From Terana coerulea (lineage: Eukaryota; Basidiomycota; Agaricomycetes; Polyporales; Phanerochaetaceae), in contig JAKOGH010000637.1 in assembly GCA_024811115.1 (NCBI GenBank), forward strand, positions 124,001 through 188,000: a stretch of 64,000 nt of DNA, in the 5' to 3' direction. Within the stretch, counting starts at the first letter, position 1; each line of letters begins with the position of its first letter. The notes under the pieces were generated by a model. It was not told the origin of the DNA. It searched no databases and saw nothing but the letters and a program-made list of their open reading frames with translations. A program made the translations under genes and the position numbers. Shown here in pieces: positions 32,902 through 46,300 of the stretch.

Positions 32902-33913
32902 TCATTGCGGCGCGGCCGCAACTACAGCATTCCAAGCCTTAGACACCGTTCCAAACGCTCCAGCAACTCCCTTGTCGTACGCCTCCTATAGATGACAATG
33001 TGAGAGGAAGGCACAGAGTGTTAGCAGGAAGGATCACGCACCAGTGCATTAATCAAGTTGATCTTGTTACGATCATCAGCAGACAGCCTTTTGCCTCCGT
33101 CGTCCTTGGCCTTCAGAGCTGTTACCGCGGCTGCGTCGCCCTGTTGCGCTTTGGCCTTCGTGATGATGGCAGAAATCAGTCCGTCCACCGTCGTCGCTGT
33201 GGAGGCCCCAGCCGCTTTGGTTGCGCGCAGATAATTGCCCACGGCCTTGTCGACTGCCTCGTCTCCCTGCTTTCCGTTCGAGAACGCGAGGGCGACAACG
33301 TTCTTTTTCTGCGGGAAGTGGCTAGGTAAGACTTCGACGTGCATGAAGAGAACGCTTGGAATGTACCTTGTTGTTCACGGAGTCATCCAAGAAAGCCAGA
33401 TTGCCTGGTCCATTGACGGGGTCCACCAGAGGATTAAGCATTGAGGCAATTGTCATCGCTGGCGCAACCTTCTGAAGGTTAGTCAGAACTGTGCACAGCC
33501 CCGTGCTCTTCGCAACCTTGTCCACGATATTGATCTCGAGGATATGGTCTATAGCGCCATATTGCCGTAGAATGTCAGAGCTAGTTCAGCATGGAATGTA
33601 TAGTTGCAACGCACCACACTGAGCTTTAGCAGGTGCCTGTAAGGGAAGCCATCAGAAGTATTTCTTGCCGTTAGGCCATAATACGCACCGGGCTGGTGCC
33701 TAGTGCAATGGCCCCAGTCTTAGGATTAGCCGTCCCACCTGGCCAGTTGTAAATCGGCGACGAGTGGTCCACGCAGGCTTCGCGGGTAATCGCACGGAAG
33801 TTCTGTGCGCAGACGTCGTCACGCTTGGCAAGCATGCGAAGCGGATCTGTTGGTGCTGCGGAGACGGAATAGACGGCAAACAGAGTCATGAAGACAAGGC
33901 TGAAAGCGTGCAT
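32902..33913 (-). CDS. Secreted protein of unknown function with CDH-x3-E motif
   Basis: The ATG (33911-33913) starts a clear signal peptide (MHAFSLVFMTLFAVYSVSA) with cleavage near the AAP site. The mature part opens with a Cys-containing block (VCAQNF, REACVDHSSPIYNWPGG), then after a short exon AQCDHILEIN, STGLCTVLTNL, a helical Ala/Asp-rich middle (NNKKNVVALAFSNGKQGDEA) and a final exon AYDKGVAGAFG...AAAPQ-stop (32902-32904). Five exons with normal GT-AG introns join in frame. About 220 residues; four or five cysteines suggest disulphides outside the cell. I do not recognise a characterised family. The CDHxxxE stretch recalls the His-Glu spacing of some nuclease folds, but this is a weak hint only. 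Confidence 0.75.
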
Positions 33914-35147
33914 GATGAAAGCGAAGGAATAAAAGAGGCCGTAAGAACAAATTAAAATGAGAAGTAGGAGAAAATGAAAAGGAAGGGTTGGATGATACTG
34001 CCGGAGTATGCTCTTTCCTCTTCGTCTCCCGTGCCTATTTATGCATTCCTAAGCCCCGGATCGTCGGTGAGACCAGGCCGGGGGTCTTTCAGACGTGTTA
34101 GAAGCTGGCAGTTGAGATACAACGTTCTAATCATTGTTGAATAGATGCGCTGGACTCATCTGTTTCGTGATGAAGCATGGAAGTCTTCCTAGCATTGCCT
34201 CTGCACGAGCGGGATCGGGGCGCGCGTGCAATGCAGTAAGAGCCCGCCAACGGATCGCCCGTACCCGGACGCTGAGATACTGCGTTGGGTGGCGTTAGCC
34301 ACTCTCCTCCAGTCACTGCGCTTGAGTGGTTGGCTCAAGCAAGGCTGCTCAATAGTCAACGTTCAACGCTTGGCTCTTTCACGTGATGCGTTCGCTATGC
34401 GTGCGTAGTAGCAACTCTTCTCAAGAGCGCGCTAGACATACGCTTCAGCCGCCATTCCGAGTCGAGACACTTCCGGCATCGGACTCACATAACAATGCGA
34501 CCTTGTTAATCAACGCTTGCCACACAAGCAAGCATTGATTTAAGATTGAAAGCACTGATTTATGCTCCGTCCTCGCCGGTTCGGTAGCTTCATTACCAAC
34601 CGGTGCTTCAAAAGTACCGTGCAGGTAACTATGAACACTGCATGTAAGTACTTCGCGCGTTGGATGTTCGGAACCACGCCGTCGTTTATGGCCACAATTT
34701 GATGAATATACGGAAAGTCTTGCCACAACCAGGTCCATGGAAGTTGAAGAGATGTTGCTCAAGGGTTACGGCATGCAGAGTCCCTGGACGAACTCGAATG
34801 TGTGATGGTGAGAAGCAAACCCGCGCACGGGAATTGCCGCAAGACGCCTTCGTGGCGATCGGCGCGTGGATAGGTATGGCCCCCTCGGGTCGGGGATACC
34901 AGACAATTTGTTCCAGTGTATACTGCATGGAGCCCAACACCCATTACGAACCATATTCACTCGAAAATCATACAATACATCTGGCAAACTACACGACAAG
35001 AGACACCGCACACTTCACACCGCACACAAACAGAATCCTACGCACTTTCCACGACGATTCAACAACATCGCGTGAAGTAAAACCATCTTCCATCTACAGC
35101 AACGCATGTTCAGGAAAAAGCACCTGGGGAGTACATGGACAACACAC
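33914..35147. other. Intergenic, nothing recognised
   Basis: Promoter of the secreted-protein gene on the left and 3' region of the GTPase gene on the right. A long open frame on the plus strand (34660-35151) has no recognisable features. Confidence 0.45.
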
Positions 35148-36350
35148 CTAGAAAATCCTGCAGTCGTCGTCGTGCCGCCGCCTCAACCGCGCCATCTCTT
35201 CTTCATGCCGCCTTCGGGCCTCCTCTGCCTCTCGCTGCTGCCGGGCCCGCTCCGCTCTCGCCCGCTCCAGCCGCTGCTCTTCCTCCCTGCGCGCGGCAGC
35301 CTGTTCTTCCAGCGCGCGCTGAACGTCCCGCAGCCTCTCCTCTTCTTTCATTCTTTCCCACTCCTGCTGCTTCCGCCGCCGCTCTTGCTCTTCCCGCGCG
35401 CGGGCCTCCTCCGCCGCCTTCCGCTTCCGCGCCTCCTCGAGCTCTCTGGCCTGCCGCTCCTCCTGCGCACGCTTCGCCGCCTCGGCCGCCTCCTGCTGCC
35501 TCCGCATCTCCTCCTCCTGCCGCGCCATGGCCTCCTGCATCTCCTGCGTCCTCAGCTCCTCGCTCGCAGCCGTCTGCTCGACGTTCTTCTGCTCGTCGAC
35601 GATCTCCTGCTGGATCTTGAGGGGCAGCGGGTGGTTGTCGACCAGCCGCTGCAGGATCGCCCGCGCGGATTCGACGGTAGCCTGGTGGCGCATCATCTGC
35701 GCCCCTTTGCCCAGCACCGGCTTGAACAGAAGGGCGTCCGTCCCGAGCTCCGTCTCCCGAGCGGCGCCCTTTTCCGCGGTCACCTGGCCCCACATGTTGG
35801 TGACCACAACCACGTTCTTCAAGGTTGTGTCACCGCAGAGGGATCTGAACATGCCGAAGTTACGCTTGGCGACGCCGCCCATCCTGAAATCGGAAATTCG
35901 GTGCATGTAGATGATCCCGCTCAGCTTCTGGTTGTCACGGTATCTAGAGAACCGATTATAAGTATCGTTTTCTATGCACAGTTTCGACAACTTACGAGTC
36001 CGCCATGAACCCAGCGATCAGCTTTAGGATCTCCGTATCGCTCTTCAATGTGTCGTCGAACCCGGGCGTGTCAATGAGCGTGATGCATCGGCCGAAGAGC
36101 TCGAAGGCGTTCGATTTCTGCACCTCTGAGGTACAAGAAAGCAGACCTTCACCAACTTTGAGACTGGAACCACTGACTAGATTGATGAACTACTGAAAGT
36201 AGGTGAGCCATTCGACGAGCATGATGATGTTGTACTTACGGTCGATTTGCCGGAGCCAGTCGCCCCCATGACTCTGTAGACGAGTTCAGTCGACATGGAC
36301 GTGGTGGTACGGTGTGTTACGAGGACTCACGCTACGGTGATATCTGCCAT
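35148..36350 (-). CDS. AIG1-like P-loop GTPase with C-terminal charged coiled coil
   Basis: The ATG (36348-36350) opens with MADITVAVMGATGSGKST, a G1/P-loop coded across an intron. The switch/G3 motif DTPGFDD follows, then SGIIYMHRISDFRMGG and the TNMW stretch where G4 is expected, so this is an IRG/AIG1-type G domain common in mushrooms. After residue ~260 comes a ~150-residue segment almost entirely of Glu, Arg, Ala and Gln, predicted to be a long single helix or coiled coil, ending in RRHDDDCRIF at the stop 35148-35150. Small introns lie in the N-terminal half. Such proteins may act in membrane or stress responses, but the role in fungi is not established. Confidence 0.82.
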
Positions 36351-36756
36351 GGCAATGTGGCCGAGGTATGGATATGGGGCTTGATGGTCAACGTCGCCTA
36401 ACAGGCCTACGTTCTTATATTTGCATGATGGTCGCTCAGCCAAGTTCCTAGGATGTCATTTTCGCGTTTCTCGGAATGTCATATGTCAATGCACCCCACA
36501 TGCGGCTGTGGGCTAGTCTGCCGCAGGGGGTGGGGACCCCTGAAGAATGTCATTACCCGCCATCATTGAACCTTATATCACCTGAATGCTATGCACGCCG
36601 ACAGCGCCTATCCTCGACACCACCCAACCTTGAACAGAGACAAACCCTTGTCGTCCCTGAGGGCCTGAAGCACGAAATTCATTTTTTCCTGAATGTACGT
36701 GCTCGTCGGAATTGTCCCTGAAACAACGTGCGAAAGTGCAGCCACATCAGAATTCA
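36351..36756. other. Intergenic, GTPase promoter and FIG4 3' region
   Basis: No further gene seen in about 400 bases. Confidence 0.5.
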
Positions 36757-39700
36757 TTAACTATACTGCCACATACTGCTCTTGAGCCATGCCGCGTAGT
36801 CATAGGTAGGCGGCAGGTGCTCCTTGCCGTCGACCGCTTCTGACACGTACGGCGTTCCCAGCTGCAGATACTCGGTATAGCACTGCACATTCTTCTCCTC
36901 GACGATGATTTTTTCCTCTTCTCCGTTGCTCGTTGCAATTTCTGCTGCCTTCTCGTACCAGGGATGATCGTTCTCGGGCGCAATCGCTCGCGAAGCCTTC
37001 AGCACGTCGAGGTGCGACTTGAGGTGTTTCTTGTACTCGTCCTTTTCCTCTTCCTCCACCACAGGGTCGGAGAACCTGACGGCCAAATACTCAGTTGACT
37101 TCTCGTCCGTGAACCTCTCGTAGGCGGACGACTTCGGTGCCGTCGTTTGGTGCGAGGAGACGTGCATGCTTTTCCGATGGTGACGTTGGCCAGGTCCCGA
37201 GCTCATCCATCGTCGGACGCCAGCTAGGAGTCTACACGAATACACTCATCAGAGACGTCGTTCTCAGAGTGATCCGTGAAATTTTGCATACCTGGGTTGA
37301 TGCGCCCCGTTCGCATGCCGGGCCATGAAAGGACTCGGAAGCCCGTTCATACCATAGGAATTGCTAATTCACATACATGAGTTCAGTAACAGCTATTTAT
37401 GAGATGGGGGAAAGCGCAGACTGACTCAGGCGACCTCCCAGTGCTGTTCATCGAATAGACGAAGTGCTTGCCCAGAGAAGTGAACAGCAATGGCCTATAG
37501 TATTCTATCCAAAAATCGCCGCGCTCGCGTACGAATTCCTGGATGCCACGCTCGCACTCATCAAAGCCGTATGCCGGAAGAAGGTGCTCGGGCTTGTACC
37601 ACTCCCTGTATCCGCCTCGCCGCACCGGCTGGGTTATCGGGCGGTCGTTCTGGATGCCGAGGAAGAGGTTGATCGCAGCTTGCTTGTCTGCGTCTGAGGG
37701 TCCGTCATAACAGTTCAATGAAACCCAAGGACGCGATAAGCAACACGACTCACCTAGCAGAGAGTTTGCATAGAACCGGCGGAAGTTCTCGATGATGTCA
37801 CGGGAATGGCTGTTCCAATGTGGCAAGCGACGATATGTCTCGACACGGTTCACAAGTGCGCTTCCAGTGTATTGCATTGCCAGAGCTATGGTGTCAAATA
37901 TGAGCCCCGCTTCCGGTAATTTACCATGGGAATGGAACTGACTGTCTCCATGGTCATGGTACATCTCAGTCAGCATGTTGACTGCGTCGGAGTCGAAGGC
38001 CAGGTTGGGGCTGTCCACCACGCCGAGGGCGTACAGCTGGTGGCCCAGAGCACGTTTGCCGAACACAAATTGCGCAGCATTGGTACGGTCCAGGCAGTCG
38101 ACACAATTTACACGGCAGATACCATTCTGCAACAACATTCTGCTTCGCCAGGGGATGATGGCACCGGTGCTCCTAGCAAAATGGTAAATAATGAGTACGA
38201 GAGAGAAGAAAGTGCATTTACTCATATTCCACCTCGTTCCGCAAATAGTGGCTGTACGGCTCCGGACCCGAATGGAAGAACCCCGTCATCATGATACTTT
38301 CCTCCGCCATGTCCTGCGTCAAGCGCCTTTCTCAGAACCAAGAATGCAGACGCCGACGTCCACTGCCTACCTCCAAAATTCCTATCACATCCTTGGTCTT
38401 CTCCTTGTACGCACGACTCATGTCCCAGGCACGGTGGTCCATCTTCTTGCCCTCTGGCAGGAACTGGTTCAGATAATTTACACAGTTAGTGTACTCTACC
38501 AATAGCTTCTGCTCGCGAGGCTGAGGCTCTCGTTGCTTGATGAGGTTTAGAAGCATCAGCGGTGTCCCATAGCGAGCGAACAAATCGTCAAAATGTCGGG
38601 ATGCGGCAGTGTAGAAAGGGTCCATGACGCTTACTGAGAAAGGGACGAGAAAGCTTGTCAGAGCATGACTACGTAGTAGTAATAAGGTTCATACTCTCAA
38701 TAGGCGGTTTGGGAACCATGGCATTGGTCTCTTGCGTCCAGTATACCGGTATGCTCCCTCGGTACTAAGCATCATATACCATTAGCACGAGTCACCTCAC
38801 ACAAAGTGATAGAACGTACCTGAACGTAACTTGTAAAGTTCGGGCTGGGCATGCGACCACTTTGGCCCCTTGGGTTGGGGGCATCCGAGGTGGGCGCAGG
38901 ATAGTAGAATGGTGTTGTGAGGGCTTCAGAGACAATTTGTTCTGTTTCGACTTCATTTGCGACGTTGCCCTGAAAGCGGGGTTAAGGCCACGATCGTCAT
39001 GTAAACTCCTAACTCACCTCATCGTTGACTCCACGCTTCAAATACCGCGCCCCAGCGTGATGCCTTGAGCGACGTGCAATCAAAGTCACAAATATGACAC
39101 GTCCCAGCACCGTCAACTCTGCAAATTAAGTATCGTCAGTAATACACCTCGCTCATGCTCATTTGTACTCACTGGCTTGGTCGACATGACCATGTACAAG
39201 GGCGACCAGCCAATTTGACTTAGACGGAGTTATGGTTTCGCTCCCCTTCTCAGAAAACGAAGCCTGCTGGCTGAAGGGCTTGGTCATCATGTGGTAGTTC
39301 CACGCGAACCGGTCGCTGTACATTCTGCGTTCGTGAGGGCGCGTCATATTGCGTTGCAGAGTCGACGTGAGGTCGTATGTATAACTGTATGCGACCCCCA
39401 AAGTTGAGCCGTCTTCGGCAGAGTGCAGGCTCAGAATGTGCGCACCTGAAGTAGAAATTCTTGGTCAAGTCCACCTGCTTCCATATGTTGAGCAAACGCT
39501 GCTCCTCCGCGGGCTTCTCAATCTTGTGCGTTGAGGACACTGGTATAGTCTCAATCTCTTCCGTGTGGTATATGTAATGTCCGCCAAGTAGCGCGACCGG
39601 ACAGCGTCGATTGATCAAAACCATGTACCAGCCGGCCGTAAAGCGAATGAAGCCTGAAAGCCAGGTAAGTCTCAGACGCACGTATGAATGGTCCGCTATG

Positions 39701-39958
39701 TTGAGACTTACCAGCAACACCAAAGATCATCCGTGCCTTGCCCAACCCGCCGCTGCCCTTGTTTCCTTCCTCCATCCTCCTCAGAATCTCGGTCATCTGC
39801 TTGCCGCTGTATTCAGTCTCATCCTGGTTGATGTCAAGCTCCTCCCCTTGCCCGGTCCTGTCGATCTTAATAATCTTATGGCGAGATTCAGCCGTGTTTG
39901 AAGCTACGATGCAGAACCGCAGTCTGCCCTCGTAGAGAATGAACTTATTGAAAGGCAT
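36757..39958 (-). CDS. FIG4: Polyphosphoinositide phosphatase FIG4 (Sac domain)
   Basis: Removes the 5-phosphate of PtdIns(3,5)P2 at the vacuole/endosome, as part of the Fab1-Vac14-Fig4 complex. The ATG (39956-39958) starts [15 protein letters not shown], the family N-terminus. Sac-domain blocks follow in order: [10 protein letters not shown], the [12 protein letters not shown] region, [29 protein letters not shown] and YWTQE. The catalytic Cx5R is in [10 protein letters not shown]. Then come [11 protein letters not shown] and a helical C-terminal part ending in KSSMWQYS at 36757-36759. About a dozen introns of 50-60 nt. The overall ~900 residues match yeast Fig4. No damage seen. Confidence 0.93.
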
Positions 39959-40366
39959 TGTTAAGCAGGGTTGGCGTCATGAGTATCGTAACGGTTATCG
40001 AACTCCAGCCATACAGCTAGGACCAAAAAAGGTGGATAATGGTGGGAGTGGGTACTAGCTGTGATGATGGTGCAAAGACAAGTCCCATTGAGCGCTAATG
40101 AGACTGGCGAGAGCTCAGAGCGCGCTGGTGGAGGATCCCCAAGTCTCGAAGAAACTCCCCAAGTCTCGAAGAAACAACAACAGATGCTATTGCAGGTTGA
40201 GCTACACACAGATACATGATACAGTGCACAACGCGTAGAGAGGAAGACAGCGTAAACCAAAATACAGGTGGATTCCGATTCCCTTTTATGACGACAGTAT
40301 TCAAACAATATGTTACCGAGTAGAACCAACCCTACGCCAGTCACTCGCGGTCTGGTTGCGCCGGAT
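39959..40366. other. Intergenic with a 20 bp tandem repeat
   Basis: Between the FIG4 start and the GLT1 stop. A perfect direct duplication of a 20-base unit (CCCCAAGTCTCGAAGAAACT) lies at about 40137-40176, otherwise nothing. Confidence 0.6.
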
Positions 40367-43300
40367 TTATGCGGAGACAGGCTCGACAAGCTGTGACTTG
40401 GAGACCGAGCTTGCGGGAGGAATGAATGTACGGGTCTTGATACCACCATCAAGAGGCAACCGTGTAGCGCCATTGCTGAGCCATGCGTCCACTTCGGCAG
40501 CCGCACCACGGCCCTCGCTATTAGTACATGCACGGTCAGTGTTACTGTATGCGTTCATCTGAGGGAACACTCACTTGATACCCCAAACAATCAAAGACTG
40601 GCCACGACGGCAATCGCCAGCTGCGAAGACACCCTCGACGTTGGTCGAGTACTTCTTGGGTCCAGGCGTCTGGATGTTGGTCCTGGCATCCTGCTTGACG
40701 CCAAGCGACTTCATAACGTCGTTCTCCGGGCCCAAGAATCCGAGCGCGAGGAAGACGAGCTGGGCAGGGAAGAACTTCTCAGACCCAGGGACTTCTTCCA
40801 TCTTCCAACGACCTCCGCTATCCTTGGTCCATTCAACACGGACAGTGTTGAGGCCGCTCAGCTTTCCCTCTTCATCGACAACGAAATCCTTCGTACTGAT
40901 GCAATATTCCCGAGGGTCTAATCAAGAGGAAAGGTGAGCACAGGGGAGACGTAGAAACGAAGAATCAGCTGACCATTGCCGAAGTGAGCCGCGACTTCCG
41001 TGTGACCGTAATCGGTACGGAAGATCCTGGGCCACTGAGGCCAAGGGTTGTCACTGCCACGTCCGGCAGAAGGCTTGGGCAGCAACTCGAAGTTGGTGAC
41101 CGACTTAGCACCGTGGCGCATAGAGGTACCAATGCAGTCGTTGCCAGTATCACCACCACCGATGACGATGACATCCTTGCCCTTCGAACTTATGTAGCTG
41201 TTGTCCTGCAGCTCTGAGTCAAGCAGCGACTTCGTGTTCAGCTGCAAGTATTCCATGGCGAAGTGAATCCCGTCGGCCTCGCGGTGATGGATTTTGAGAT
41301 CACGCGGCCAAGTGGCGCCAGTGCAGATAACCGTGGCGTCGTTTTGGGCACGAATCTCGTTGGCATCGACGTCCTTTCCAACAGCGGCGTTCGTGACGAA
41401 TGTCTAGCAGGAATCAATTTAGCGCTTAGTAGCATAGTGATAAACATTTCACTTACCACTCCCTCAGCAGCCATGAGATCAACACGGCGCTGAACAATGC
41501 TCTTGTCCAACTTCATGCTGGTGGGAGGTTAGACATAGGAATTAGTACGATAGCTGTGGAATGAGCAACCTTCGACATACTTTTGGGATACCGTACATCA
41601 ACAGACCACCAATACGATCGTTTCGGTCATAGACCGTAACGGAGTGACCGGCCTTGTTGAGCTGATCGGCACAGGACAGACCAGCAGGACCAGATCCAAT
41701 GATGGCAATCTTGCGACCGGTGCGGAACTTGGGCGGATTCGGTGCCATCCAGCCCATCTCAAAGCCCTGTCGCAGAGCGGTGTCAGAAAGGCGTTGATTG
41801 AGACAGTAAGTTACGCACCTTGTCGATGATAGCGCACTCAATGCTCTTGATACCGACAGGTTGCTCGTTGATGCCTAGAACGCAAGCACCCTCGCAAGGC
41901 GCAGGGCACACGCGACCCGTGAACTCGGGGAAGTTGTTCGTCAGGAGCAGGCGGTTCAGGGCGTCCTGCCACTGCCCCTTGAACACAAGATCGTTCCATT
42001 TCGGGATGACGTTCGAGATCGGGCAGCCGGTGTCGGACTGGCAGAACGGCACACCGCAGTCCATGCACCGTGCAGACTGGTAGCTCAGCTCGGACTCGTT
42101 CAGGCGGTGCGAGATCTCCTTCCAGTCCTTGACGCGCTTGCGCGGCGGGCGATACGCCTCCGTGAGGCGCTTGTACTTCATGAAGCCGCGGGTCTTGTCG
42201 AGCTTCTTCATGCGCTGCTTCGTGCTGTCATCGTCCACGAGCGAGTCCTCGAGGTCCGTGACCGCAGGCTCGATGCGCGCTCGCGACACCGACCTGCTGC
42301 TCATAGCGGAGGGGAACGTCGACTTCTGCAGGACGTCCTCGACCTCGGATGCGAGGTTGACCTGGCTGGCGGTGCGCGACGGGACAAGATCGATGACGCT
42401 CTGGCGCATCCTGTCCTCGCGCGCCTTTGCAGCCTCCTGCTCTAGGACACGCTTGTAGTCAAAGGGCATGACACGGACGAATAGCGGGAGGACGTGGTGG
42501 AAATCGCGCAGGACACGGTCGGCGACCTCAGATCCGGTGAAGTGACGGTGATCTTCGATGAGGCCGCGGAGCTCAGCAATCTCCTTGGGGTCAGTGATTT
42601 TGCCAAGCTCGACCATCTCCTGGTTAACCTTGGACGCGAAGGTGTGCGCCATGTCGAGGACGTATGCTATACCGCCGCTCATACCGGCAGCGAAGTTGCG
42701 GCCCGTGCTCCCGAGGACAATAACACGACCGCCAGTCATATACTCGCATCCATGATCGCCGGTACCTTCGACGACGGCGTTGGCACCTGAGTTCCGCACG
42801 GCGAAACGCTCGGCAGCGACGCCACGGACGAACGCCTCACCGGATGTTGCGCCGTACAGACAGACATTGCCAATGATGATGTTCTCCTCGGCCTTAAACT
42901 TGGATTGCTTGGGCGGGTAGACAACGAGGCGGCCACCAGAAAGACCCTTGCCGACATAGTCGTTCGCATCTCCCTCCAGTTCGATAGTGATACCGGGCGC
43001 TAAGAATGCACCCAGAGACTGACCAGCGGATCCCTTCATACTGATGTGGATGGTGTCGCGGGGCAGACCCTCCTCTCCGTACATCTTCGAGACCCGGTAC
43101 GAAAGCGATGTCCCAAGAGCACGATCGGTGTTCGTGACGTCGCACTCGACGTGCACAGGCAAGCCCTTGGACAGAGCCGGCTCAGCCTCGTCAATGAACT
43201 TATTGTCCAGCCGAATGTACAGCTTGTGATCCTGAGCGCGTACACGGTAGGTTGCAGCACCAGGGCGCATCTGCCAGGCGGGCTTCAGAATGGCGGAGAG

Positions 43301-46300
43301 GTCCAAATGGGCGGTCTTCGGCGTGCGGCGCTTCTCGTCAACCTTGAGCATATCTGCGCGACCTACCATCTCGTTGATGGTGCGGAATCCGAGCTTGGCC
43401 ATGATGGCACGAAGGTCCTCGGCGAGATAGTAGAAGAAATTGATGACCTGCTCGGGCTGGCCAGCGAACTTTGCACGAAGTTGGGGATCTTGGGTAGCGA
43501 TACCAACAGGGCAAGTGTTAACTGTACGATATGATTAGCTCGAGTACGATCAACGATAAACAGAAGTCGTACTTACGATGGCACTTCCTCATCATGATAC
43601 AGCCCATCGCAATCAAAGGTGTAGTCGCGAAACCCCATTCCTCTGCACCCAACATACAAGCGATGGCAATGTCGCGGCCCGTGCGGACCTGTCCATCTGT
43701 TTGCACAGTGACACGTCCACGAAGGTCGTTCAAGACCAACGTCTGGTGCGTCTCCGCCAGACCAAGCTCCCACGGCAGACCAGCGTGCTTGATACCAGTC
43801 CACCGCGACGCGCCCGTACCACCGTCATGACCGGAGATGAGAACATGGTCTGCCTTCGCCTTCGCGACACCGCTAGCGACAATGCCTACACCGACCTCGG
43901 AGACGAGCTTGACAGAAACACGCGACCGGGGGTTTGCACACTTGAGGTCGTAGATGAGCTGTTTCAGGTCCTCGATCGAGTAAATGTCATGGTGCGGCGG
44001 CGGCGAGATCAGGCCGACGCCCGCTGTCGAGTGTCGCGTACGCGCGATCGAAGTCGAGACCTTGTGTCCTGGCAGCTCGCCACCCTCGCCAGGCTTCGCG
44101 CCCTGTGCCATCTTAATCTGAAGCTCGTCCGCGTCCGCGAGGTAGTTCGACGTTACGCCGAAGCGGCCAGATGCAACTTGCTTGATGGCGGAGCGCATAG
44201 TGTCGCCGTTCCCGAGGACCTGCGACCGCTCGGCATCCTCGCCACCCTCACCAGTGTTGGACTTGCCACCGAGGCGGTTCATGGCAATGGCGAGCGTCGA
44301 ATGCGCTTCCATGGAGATGGATCCATATGACATCGCACCGGTGACGAAGCGGCGCACAATCTCGTTCCACGGCTCGACCTGTTCGACGGGAATGGGCGTT
44401 GCGGTCTCGAAGCGGAACTCGAGCAAGCCGCGTAAGTGAACAGCCTGCGCCTGGTCATTGGCGTTCTTCGCGTAAGCCTCATACGCCTGCTGGTTCTTCT
44501 CGCGGACGGCGTCCTGTAGGTACGCTATACCAGCAGGGTCGTTGATGTGTGCCTCACCACCGGAGCGCCAATGATATTCGCCTGACTCGGGCATACCAGG
44601 GGGCAGGACGGTCTCGCGGGAGGGCCAGCCGCGTTCATGCATCTCGAAGGCGTCCATGGCAAGGAGATCGAAAGTGGCGCCTTGAACACGGCTGGCGGTG
44701 CCGATGAAGCAACGCTCGATGACCTCTGCGTGGAGGCCAAGGGCCTCGAAGATTTGCGCTCCCTTGTACGAAGGAAGAGTCGATATACCCATCTTTGACA
44801 TGACCTTCAAGATACCGCCATCGACTGAGTGTCGGTAGTTATCAATCAGCTGGTTGACGGTCTCGTTGTTTTTGATCCTACAAAGTTAGTTCAGTAGATG
44901 TCACTGCATGAACTACATGGTTCATATACGCACAATCCTTCGCGGGAGACCTTATGGACGCTCTCCATTATCAACCACGGGCAGATAGCATCGGCACCGT
45001 AACCCAGGAGCACGCAAAGATGCTGCACCTCCCGAGCCTCTCCAGTTTCAATCATGAGTGCAACCTTCGCACGCTTCTTCTGGTTGACGAGGTGGTGGTG
45101 GACGCCGCCGCACGCGATCAAAGCAGACAGAGGAACACGGTTGGGACCAGTCTCGCGGTCGGACAAGATGATGACCTTCACGCCATCCTCAATCGCCTGC
45201 ATTGCTTCGCTCTGCACCCGCTCCAAGCAGAGCTTGTACCCGGGCAGGCCTTGCTCCTTCGAGAACGTGATGTCGATGACACGGGACGGCCAGGTCGAGT
45301 ACGCATGCTTCAACAACTTCATTGCGTTCATCTCCTCCATCGTAAGTATGGGCGACTTGAGCAAGATCCGGTGGCACTGGTCAGGCTTCATCTCAAGGAG
45401 GTTGCCTTCAGGACCGACATACGCCTCGAGGGACATGACGATGGACTCGCGGATGGGGTCAATCGGCGGGTTCGTGACTTGTGCGAAAAGCTGACGGAAG
45501 TAGTCGTAGATGAGGCGCGGCTGCGTGGAGATGCATGCCAGAGGAGCGTCGTTGCCCATGGAGCCTAGCGGTTCCTTTCCGTCTGTGACCATGGGAAGCA
45601 TGAGCAGATTCAGCTGCTCGACGGTATACCCAAACGCAAGGAGCTTCGGGTCCGTGCTGAGCGAAGACTCGTCGATTTTCGGTGCGACCGACTGCGAGCG
45701 CATCACGCGCTTTACGATGCTAGGGACTTCTAGCATGTTCGTTTCAATCCAAGAGGCGAAGTTCTGCTTGCGCGCCGTCGACCGCTTCAGCTCCTTGTCG
45801 TCAACGATGCGGCCTTCCTCCGTGTCGACCAGCAGCATGCGCCCGGGTTTCAGACGGCCCTTAGACACAACTTTCTCCGGAGGAATGTAGACCGCGCCAA
45901 CTTCAGAGGCACAGACAATGATATCCTCGCTCGTCACGACGTACCGGCACGGACGCAGACCGTTGCGGTCCAGGTTGGCGCCGCAGTACCGGCCGTCACT
46001 GAACGCGAACAGCGCAGGGCCGTCCCAGGCCTCTTGAAGGCACGCCGCCCATCGGTAGAACGCCTTCTTCTCGGGCTCCATCGTCTCGTTGCTCTGCCAT
46101 GCTTCAGGAATAAGCATCATGACGGCTTCTGGGAGCGTCACGACGCCGTTCACGACGAGCAGCTCGAGCACATTGTCGAACGCGGCCGAATCGGAACCGC
46201 CGGACTCAATGATGGGGTACAGGAGATCCAATTGTTCGCCGAAGTACGAAGACGACAAGACGCCCTCGCGCGCCCGCATCCAGTTCTTGTTTCCTCGGAC

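Noticed and set aside
32902..33913. Calling the secreted protein a nuclease
   Set aside because: Only a short CDHxxxE likeness; no complete catalytic motif seen.
35203..35793. Long Ala/Gly/Arg-rich open frame antisense or out of frame in the GTPase tail
   Set aside because: Shadow of the GC-rich charged helix in the real frame.
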